Positions 59,103 through 64,000 of a stretch of DNA of 64,000 nucleotides are shown piece by piece. Source of the DNA: Streptomyces diastatochromogenes. GTDB taxonomy: Bacteria; Actinomycetota; Actinomycetes; Streptomycetales; Streptomycetaceae. The stretch's first letter is position 1, and each line of letters starts with the position of its first letter. The position numbers were made by a program, and so were the translations under genes. The notes under the pieces were generated by a model. The model searched no databases, had not been told where the DNA came from, and worked only from the letters and a program-made list of their open reading frames with translations. Where the stretch lies: assembly GCF_002242805.1 (NCBI RefSeq), contig NZ_MCGQ01000033.1, positions 1 to 64,000 of the forward strand, given 5' to 3'.

Positions 59103-60428
59103 ATGACCAGTGTGGGTGTGCGGCGCTCCCGCCGACTCGGCCGCGGCGGCATACGCCGTGTGGTTCCCCTCGCTGCCGTGGCCACGGCAGGTGCCCTTCT
59201 GCTCTCCGCCTGTGGCGGGTCGGGGTCCGGCTCGGGCGGCACCTCCAAGTCGCTGACGTTCTGGATCTCCACGGTTCCGGGGCAGGACGCGGGCTGGAAG
59301 AAGCTGGTGGCGCAGTACAAGAAGGAAGCCGGCGTCTCCGTCAAGCTCGTCAACATCCCCTACGACGGCTACCCGACGAAGCTGCACAACGCCGCGCAGG
59401 CGAACTCTCTGCCCGACGTGGCGGACGTGCCGGCGCTGGACCCGATCTGGTCGAGCAAGCTGATCGACCTCAGCTCCATCGCCAACAACAAGAGCAACAA
59501 CATCAACGCCAACTTCCTCGCCAAGGACTCGTCCGGGAAGGTGCTGTCCATCCCCTCGGACGTCACCGCCTCCGGCCTGTTCATCAACGAGACGCTGTTC
59601 AAGAAGGCGGGCGTCTCCTTCCCGACCTCGCCCGAGAAGACCTGGACCTGGACGGACTTCATCAAGGCGGCGGACAAGGTCCGGGAGAAGACCGGCGCCA
59701 AGTACTCCCTGACGTTCGACCAGTCGCCGTCCCGGCTGCGCGCCATGGTGTACGAGCTGGGCGGGAAGTACGTCCACGCGGACTCCTCCGGCAAGTTCTC
59801 GGTGGACGCGGCGACCGAGAAGGCCGTGAAGTACTTCGTCGGGCTGAACGACGACAAGACCATGCCGAAGTCGGTGTGGACCAGTGGCGCCGACCCGTCG
59901 GCCATGTTCCAGAGCGGTGACGTGGTCGCCTACTGGTCCGGGGTGTGGCAGGTTCCCGCCTTCGCGGACAGCATCAAGAAGTTCGACTGGGCGAGCGTCC
60001 CGACTCCCGCCGAGCCGGTGCAGGCGAGCGACGTCAACAGCGGCGGCATGATGGTGGGGTTCAACAACAACGGCGCCGCCTCCACCGCCGCGCAGAAGTT
60101 CCTGTCCTGGATCTACGAGCCGGAGCACTACCAGGAGCTGTGTGAGACGTCCGGGTTCCTGCCCGTCGAGAGCGGTCTGACCCCGAAGTACCCCTTCACC
60201 TCCGACGCGGCGCAGGCGGCGTTCAAGCTGTACAACAAGGAGATCCCGCTCTACGCGCCGATCTCCGGGTACTTCAACACCGCGCAGACGAACTGGGTGC
60301 TGAAGGGCAAGAGCCTCACCACCGACCCGACCAAGACGGAGCTCGGCAAGGCGATCAACGGCCAGCAGTCGGTCGGCAAGGCGTTGGACAACATCGTGGC
60401 CGGCTACAACCAGCAGGTCGGCGGCTGA
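59103..60428 (+). CDS. sugar ABC transporter solute-binding lipoprotein
   Basis: A 441-residue lipoprotein. The basic N-terminus and hydrophobic core end in the lipobox LLLSACGG (Cys at about residue 37). The mature part has LTFWISTVPGQDAGWKKLVA, ANSLPDVADVPALDPIWSSK and VLSIPSDVTASGLFINETLF, all typical of CUT1 carbohydrate-binding proteins, with many aromatics towards the C-terminus. The ATG follows AAAAGGGATCGAAG. Regulator and enzyme neighbours suggest an oligosaccharide containing amino sugar or uronic acid. Confidence 0.9.
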   Translation: MTSVGVRRSRRLGRGGIRRVVPLAAVATAGALLLSACGGSGSGSGGTSKSLTFWISTVPGQDAGWKKLVAQYKKEAGVSVKLVNIPYDGYPTKLHNAAQANSLPDVADVPALDPIWSSKLIDLSSIANNKSNNINANFLAKDSSGKVLSIPSDVTASGLFINETLFKKAGVSFPTSPEKTWTWTDFIKAADKVREKTGAKYSLTFDQSPSRLRAMVYELGGKYVHADSSGKFSVDAATEKAVKYFVGLNDDKTMPKSVWTSGADPSAMFQSGDVVAYWSGVWQVPAFADSIKKFDWASVPTPAEPVQASDVNSGGMMVGFNNNGAASTAAQKFLSWIYEPEHYQELCETSGFLPVESGLTPKYPFTSDAAQAAFKLYNKEIPLYAPISGYFNTAQTNWVLKGKSLTTDPTKTELGKAINGQQSVGKALDNIVAGYNQQVGG

Positions 60429-60444
60429 TCGCAGGCCGGCAGGC

Positions 60445-60476
60445 CCGGGCGGCGGGGTCGAGACACCGCCGCCCGG
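60445..60476 (+). terminator. 11-bp stem-loop between binding-protein and permease genes
   Basis: CCGGGCGGCGG (60445-60455), ten-base loop, CCGCCGCCCGG (60466-60476). Same placement as the hairpin of the other ABC operon at 27852. Confidence 0.7.
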
Positions 60477-60553
60477 CCTCGGTCGCCCACGTGATGCCGG
60501 GCTCATGGCGTGAGCCCACAGGAATCCATTCCACCAGCACGGAGTCAGGGAAG

Positions 60554-61468
60554 ATGACAAAACGCGCCTCGGACGTGTCCGCGAGCCCGCCCAGGAGACG
60601 CCGCAGCAGCTACACCATCGCGCCGCTCGTCCTCATCGCGGCCAATGTCGTGCTCTTCGCGCTGTTCTTCGTCTGGCCCGCGGTGATCGGGCTCGTCTAC
60701 TCCTTCACGAACTACACGGGCGTGGGGGCGTTCCAGTTCGTCGGACTGGACAACTACCACAACCTGTTCGGGGACTCCACCTTCTACGACGCGCTGGGCC
60801 GGACGCTGCTGTACACCGTGCTCTTCGTTCCGCTGAACTTCGCGCTCTCGCTGCTCATCGCCAATGTGCTGGTCAGCAAGCACGCCAAGGGCACGTCGGT
60901 CGCCCGCGTCATCTTCTTCATCCCGTGGCTGCTGTCGCCCATCGTCGTGGGTGTCCTGTGGCGGTGGCTGTTCGGCGAGAACTTCGGGCTGGTCAACTAC
61001 GTCGTCGAGAAGCTCGGCGGGCATGCGATCCCGTGGCAGTCGAACGCGGACCTGTCGCTGCTGGTGGTGGTGATGGCGGCATCCTGGGCCTGGACGGGCT
61101 TCTCGATGCTGCTGTTCATCGCGGCGATCAAGAACGTACCGGTGTCGTACTACGAAGCGGCCGCACTCGACGGTGCCGGTCCATGGCGCCAGTTCATCAG
61201 CATCACGCTGCCGAGCATCGCGCCCACCTCGTTCATCGTCATCCTGCTCAACACGATCAACGCGATGAAGGAATACCCGCTGTTCGCCTCCCTCAACAAC
61301 GGCGGACCCGGAACGTCGAACAACCTGCTTGTCCAGTACATCTATCAGACCGGCTTCCAGCGGGGCCAGATCGGCTACGCGAGCGCCGCGTCGTTCGTGC
61401 TCATGCTCATCCTGATGGCCGTCGCGATCATCCAGCTGATCGTCAACCGACGGGTGGAGAACCGATGA
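60554..61468 (+). CDS. sugar ABC transporter permease (MalF-like)
   Basis: A 304-residue membrane protein with six predicted helices (first: IAPLVLIAANVVLFALFFVW). The EAA loop is YEAAALDGAGPWRQFISITL, and FANYTGVGAFQFVGLDNYH-type first loop is present as FTNYTGVGAFQFVGLDNY. The start follows CAGGGAAG. Its stop overlaps the next gene. No ATPase is encoded with it. Confidence 0.9.
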   Translation: MTKRASDVSASPPRRRRSSYTIAPLVLIAANVVLFALFFVWPAVIGLVYSFTNYTGVGAFQFVGLDNYHNLFGDSTFYDALGRTLLYTVLFVPLNFALSLLIANVLVSKHAKGTSVARVIFFIPWLLSPIVVGVLWRWLFGENFGLVNYVVEKLGGHAIPWQSNADLSLLVVVMAASWAWTGFSMLLFIAAIKNVPVSYYEAAALDGAGPWRQFISITLPSIAPTSFIVILLNTINAMKEYPLFASLNNGGPGTSNNLLVQYIYQTGFQRGQIGYASAASFVLMLILMAVAIIQLIVNRRVENR

Positions 61469-62367
61469 CAACCACAGACACGGCACGCCCGGTCGACGCC
61501 GGTTCCGGACGGGCCGTCTCCAAGAAGCGACCCCGCGGTGCGGCCGGCGGTGGGCTGCGGCGGGCGGTGCCCGCGACGACACTGCTGTGGATCCTGGCGT
61601 GCCTCTACGGTCTGCCGGTGCTGTGGTTCATCCTCAGCTCCCTCAAACCGGCCGGGGATCTGTTCTCCTATCCGCTGACGCTGGTCCCGCACCACCCCAC
61701 CCTGTCGGGTTACCTCACGGCGTGGCGCAGTGCCAACTTCTCCCAGTACTTCATCAACACGACCATCGTGTGCGTGATCACGACGATCCTCACGGTGGGA
61801 GCCAGCTGCTGCACCGGGTACGCGCTGGCCAAGTACGACAACAAGTGGCTCAAGGTGTTCTTCATCTGCATCCTGGCCACCACGATGCTGCCGTCCGAGG
61901 TCATGCTCGCCCCGGAGTTCCTGGTGGTCCGTAACCTCGGCCTCTACAACTCCTTCAGCGGCATCATCCTCCCGGCCGTGCTCACCGCGACCGGATGCTT
62001 CATGTTCCGCCAGTTCTTTCTGACGGTTCCCGACGAACTCGTGGAAGCCGCGCGCATCGACGGCGCCCGCGAACTGTCGATCTTCCTGCGGATCATGGTG
62101 CCGCTCTCCCGGCCCATCATGCTGACCCTCGCCATCCTGTCCTTCCAGTGGCGGTGGAACGACTACATCTGGCCGCTTCTGATGCTCAACGACCCCGACA
62201 AGTTCACCGTGCAGATCGGCATCCAGAGCATCGTCGGCGCGCAGAACATCAACTGGTCGGTACTGCTCGGCGCGTCGGTCATCTCCATGATCCCGCTGAT
62301 CGTGATCTTCCTGGTCTTCCAGCGCTACGTCATGGGCGCCGACATCAATGCCGGACTGAAGGACTGA
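61465..62367 (+). CDS. sugar ABC transporter permease (MalG-like)
   Basis: A 300-residue membrane protein with six predicted helices, EAA loop VEAARIDGARELSIFLRIMV and C-terminal VFQRYVMGADINAGLKD. The ATG overlaps the previous stop (ATGA), so it is translationally coupled. It completes the importer, whose energy subunit must be encoded elsewhere. Confidence 0.9.
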   Translation: MTTTDTARPVDAGSGRAVSKKRPRGAAGGGLRRAVPATTLLWILACLYGLPVLWFILSSLKPAGDLFSYPLTLVPHHPTLSGYLTAWRSANFSQYFINTTIVCVITTILTVGASCCTGYALAKYDNKWLKVFFICILATTMLPSEVMLAPEFLVVRNLGLYNSFSGIILPAVLTATGCFMFRQFFLTVPDELVEAARIDGARELSIFLRIMVPLSRPIMLTLAILSFQWRWNDYIWPLLMLNDPDKFTVQIGIQSIVGAQNINWSVLLGASVISMIPLIVIFLVFQRYVMGADINAGLKD

Positions 62368-62369
62368 CC

Positions 62370-62492
62370 GTGCCCACCCCGCTCGACCACGAGTTCGTCC
62401 GCGCGGCGGCCCGCCCCGTCGGCGGCCAGGCCCGCACCCGTCGTGCGATCCCGGCATCCCACGGCATGGCCACCTCAGGCAAGAAGGGCTGA
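62370..62492 (+). CDS. possible small protein in the ABC operon
   Basis: A 40-residue frame (MPTPLDHEFVRAAARPVGGQ, then ARTRRAIPASHGMATSGKKG) begins with GTG two bases after the permease stop. It may be a real small protein or simply a translated spacer; I see no domain and no good independent ribosome-binding site. Confidence 0.3.
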   Translation: MPTPLDHEFVRAAARPVGGQARTRRAIPASHGMATSGKKG

Positions 62493-62499
62493 TCCACCC

Positions 62500-64000
62500 G
62501 TGCATCTCCCTCACCAGCGCTGCCCGCTGCACGACCTCCCGGACACCCCCGAGGCGTACGACGCCGTCCTCGCCGACGTCACCGAGCAGGCCCTGGCCCG
62601 GCTCACCCCCGAGGGCAACCTGGAGCACCCCGACGCCGGCGACGACATCGGCGACACCTCCCTCGGCATCACCTCCCTGCTCGCCCTAGCCTGGCAGCGC
62701 GGCCGGGACCCCCGGCTGCCGGAAGCGGTGCGCCGCAGCCTCGCCTTCCATCTGCGCGAGCGCGTCTACAGCGAGGACAACCCCGGCTATCCGAACCTGC
62801 GCAGCACCGACTCCGGGCTGCCGTACGCCCGTTACGTACTGGAAGCGGGCGCACACCCCATCGGCGACTGGCCGAGCACGGTGTGGGCGCTGCTCCAGGC
62901 GGTCAACGTCCTCGACGCGGCCGACGGCCTCCTGGACGACGGACAGCGCACCGCGCTCACCGAGGTGGCGCACGGCTACTGGCGCTGGCTGACCGAGGCG
63001 ACCTTCTTCAACCCGCAGGAGGCGGGCAACCAGGCCATCGGCTGTGTGGTCGGCGGTCTCATGCTGGCCCGTCATCTGCCCGCTTCCGAAGGAGCACGGG
63101 TCCGCTCCCGGGCACTGGAGCTGTACACCGACGAGATCCGCGCCCACCGGGTCCGCGACCGGGGCGCCCTGCTGCCGCCCGAGCACGGCGGGGCGTACGA
63201 CAACAACTACGGCCCGATCTCCCTGTCCTTCCTCGCCCAGGCCCACCGGGTCAGCGGCGAGGAGGTGTTCGCCGAGGACGGAGACGCGCTCGGCCGCTAC
63301 ATCGACGCCCGCCTCACGAGCGGCGGCTTCGACAACGGAGGCCCCCGCTACAGCGAACAGCACTCCGGGTTCGAGTCCGTCCTGGGCCTGCGCTACTTCG
63401 GCGCACGCATCGGCTCGGACCTGGGCCGCTACCGGGGCGACTCCCGCTGGGGGCGGCACGCGGTCCAGCGCGACGGCCGAATCGACGGGCACTTCGCCTT
63501 CATGCTGGTCTGGCAGATCCAGGACACCACCCGCTGGCACCGCACCCCGTCGGCCGCCCCCGTCCGCCACCAACTGCGTTCCGGCACGGTCTCCGTCGCC
63601 TTCGACAGCCGTATGACCCCCGCGCTCGTCGAAGCGGCCGGCACCTACTACCTGCCCGCGGCCGTACGCCGCCAGCACGGGTTCGGCCCGGTCATGGACG
63701 GCTTCCTGCTGTGCCGTCCCATGGGAGAGGTGCGCGTCCGCGACGTCCGCGCCGACGGGCTCGCGGCCAAGCTGGTCACCAAGCCGGTGGTCGGCCGCGA
63801 CCATGTGCTGCGCCATGTGCGGTCGCTGTACGTCACCGACGGCACCAGTCTGTGGGTGACGGTCGCCGTGGAGCGGCTCGACGGGGCGCCGTACCTGCTG
63901 TCCGGGCTGCCGTACGCAGCCGACGACGGCGACCGGGTGCGCCGCGTCGCCGAGGGCGAGGTCGCCTCAGCGGGCGGGCTGCGCCTCACGCATCCCGCGG
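62500..64000 (+). CDS. probable alpha/alpha-toroid polysaccharide-degrading enzyme, incomplete at window end
   Basis: An uninterrupted frame of 500 codons runs from GTG 62500 off the window end. The first half is helical with toroid-like hairpins (TSLGITSLLALAWQRGRDPR, TVWALLQAVNVLDAADGLLD, FFNPQEAGNQAIGCVVGGLM, EHGGAYDNNYGPISLSFLAQ). Asn, His, Tyr and Glu clusters resemble those of lyases and glycoside hydrolases of the heparinase/alginate-lyase type. The second half becomes strand-rich (SVAFDSRMTPALVEAAGTYY, LYVTDGTSLWVTVAVERLDG), as in their beta-sandwich domains. No signal peptide is seen, so it would act in the cytosol on an imported oligosaccharide. I cannot name the family with certainty. 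Confidence 0.6.
   Translation, partial: MHLPHQRCPLHDLPDTPEAYDAVLADVTEQALARLTPEGNLEHPDAGDDIGDTSLGITSLLALAWQRGRDPRLPEAVRRSLAFHLRERVYSEDNPGYPNLRSTDSGLPYARYVLEAGAHPIGDWPSTVWALLQAVNVLDAADGLLDDGQRTALTEVAHGYWRWLTEATFFNPQEAGNQAIGCVVGGLMLARHLPASEGARVRSRALELYTDEIRAHRVRDRGALLPPEHGGAYDNNYGPISLSFLAQAHRVSGEEVFAEDGDALGRYIDARLTSGGFDNGGPRYSEQHSGFESVLGLRYFGARIGSDLGRYRGDSRWGRHAVQRDGRIDGHFAFMLVWQIQDTTRWHRTPSAAPVRHQLRSGTVSVAFDSRMTPALVEAAGTYYLPAAVRRQHGFGPVMDGFLLCRPMGEVRVRDVRADGLAAKLVTKPVVGRDHVLRHVRSLYVTDGTSLWVTVAVERLDGAPYLLSGLPYAADDGDRVRRVAEGEVASAGGLRLTHPA

Overview
The window reads as a piece of a Streptomyces chromosome, most likely accessory or arm-proximal. The evidence is very high GC with strong third-position GC bias, many GTG starts, a mycothiol-dependent formaldehyde dehydrogenase, an F420/PPOX-type enzyme, a DUF574-type methyltransferase, two sugar ABC importers without their own ATPase (in Streptomyces such importers usually share MsiK), and a GC-rich intergenic repeat that I recognise as recurrent in Streptomyces.

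Layout. 0-5 kb: 5' end of a cytochrome c oxidase subunit I gene, an ECF sigma factor with a CU044_5270-type membrane partner, folD, and a divergent TPR-protein/MarR pair. 5-13 kb: a small secreted protein, the mycothiol formaldehyde pair mscR-MBL hydrolase, DUF4180, an SDR, a PLP decarboxylase divergent from its probable MocR regulator, and an L,D-transpeptidase. 13-25 kb: an unusual Gfo/Idh oxidoreductase divergent from a ROK regulator, a membrane-anchored trypsin-like protease, an S-adenosylmethionine methyltransferase, a degenerate tRNA-Ser-like sequence, a MalY/PatB aminotransferase, a large secreted alpha/beta hydrolase, and a DUF35 protein with a TetR regulator. 25-32.4 kb: a sugar-type ABC operon controlled by a DeoR-headed LacI-like regulator and ending in a 2-hydroxyacid dehydrogenase and a phosphodiesterase-HAD fusion.

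32.4-46.2 kb is the most interesting part. Divergent operons encode a P450 with a glutamine-synthetase-like (gamma-glutamyl amine synthetase type) enzyme on one strand. On the other are ferredoxin, ferredoxin reductase, an acetoacetate-decarboxylase-family protein and three homoprotocatechuate meta-cleavage-type enzymes (HpaE/HpaD/HpaG-like). Then come a TetR regulator and an amino-acid/amine permease, PuuC-like aldehyde dehydrogenase, PuuD-like gamma-glutamyl hydrolase and MarR regulator. Four copies of one 14-bp operator (consensus GTTTGGCTnCAAAC) sit at four promoters of this region; three abut or overlap a recognisable -10. I infer a single regulon that takes up an amine, gamma-glutamylates it, oxidises it (with the P450 perhaps replacing the missing PuuB-type oxidase), removes glutamate and cleaves an aromatic ring.

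46-64 kb: an ATP-grasp protein, a Tat-secreted family 8 polysaccharide lyase with an elaborate upstream repeat, a peptidoglycan-binding membrane protein, an RpiR/SIS regulator, a GT39-type membrane glycosyltransferase, a Tat-exported PAP2 phosphatase, and an amino-sugar or polysaccharide locus. That locus holds a BadF-type kinase, a ROK repressor with an 8-bp-arm operator, an ABC importer, and the start of an enzyme that looks like an alpha/alpha-toroid polysaccharide-degrading enzyme and runs off the end of the window.

Three separate intergenic tandem repeats (132 bp, 115 bp and 27 bp) lie in the first 6 kb.
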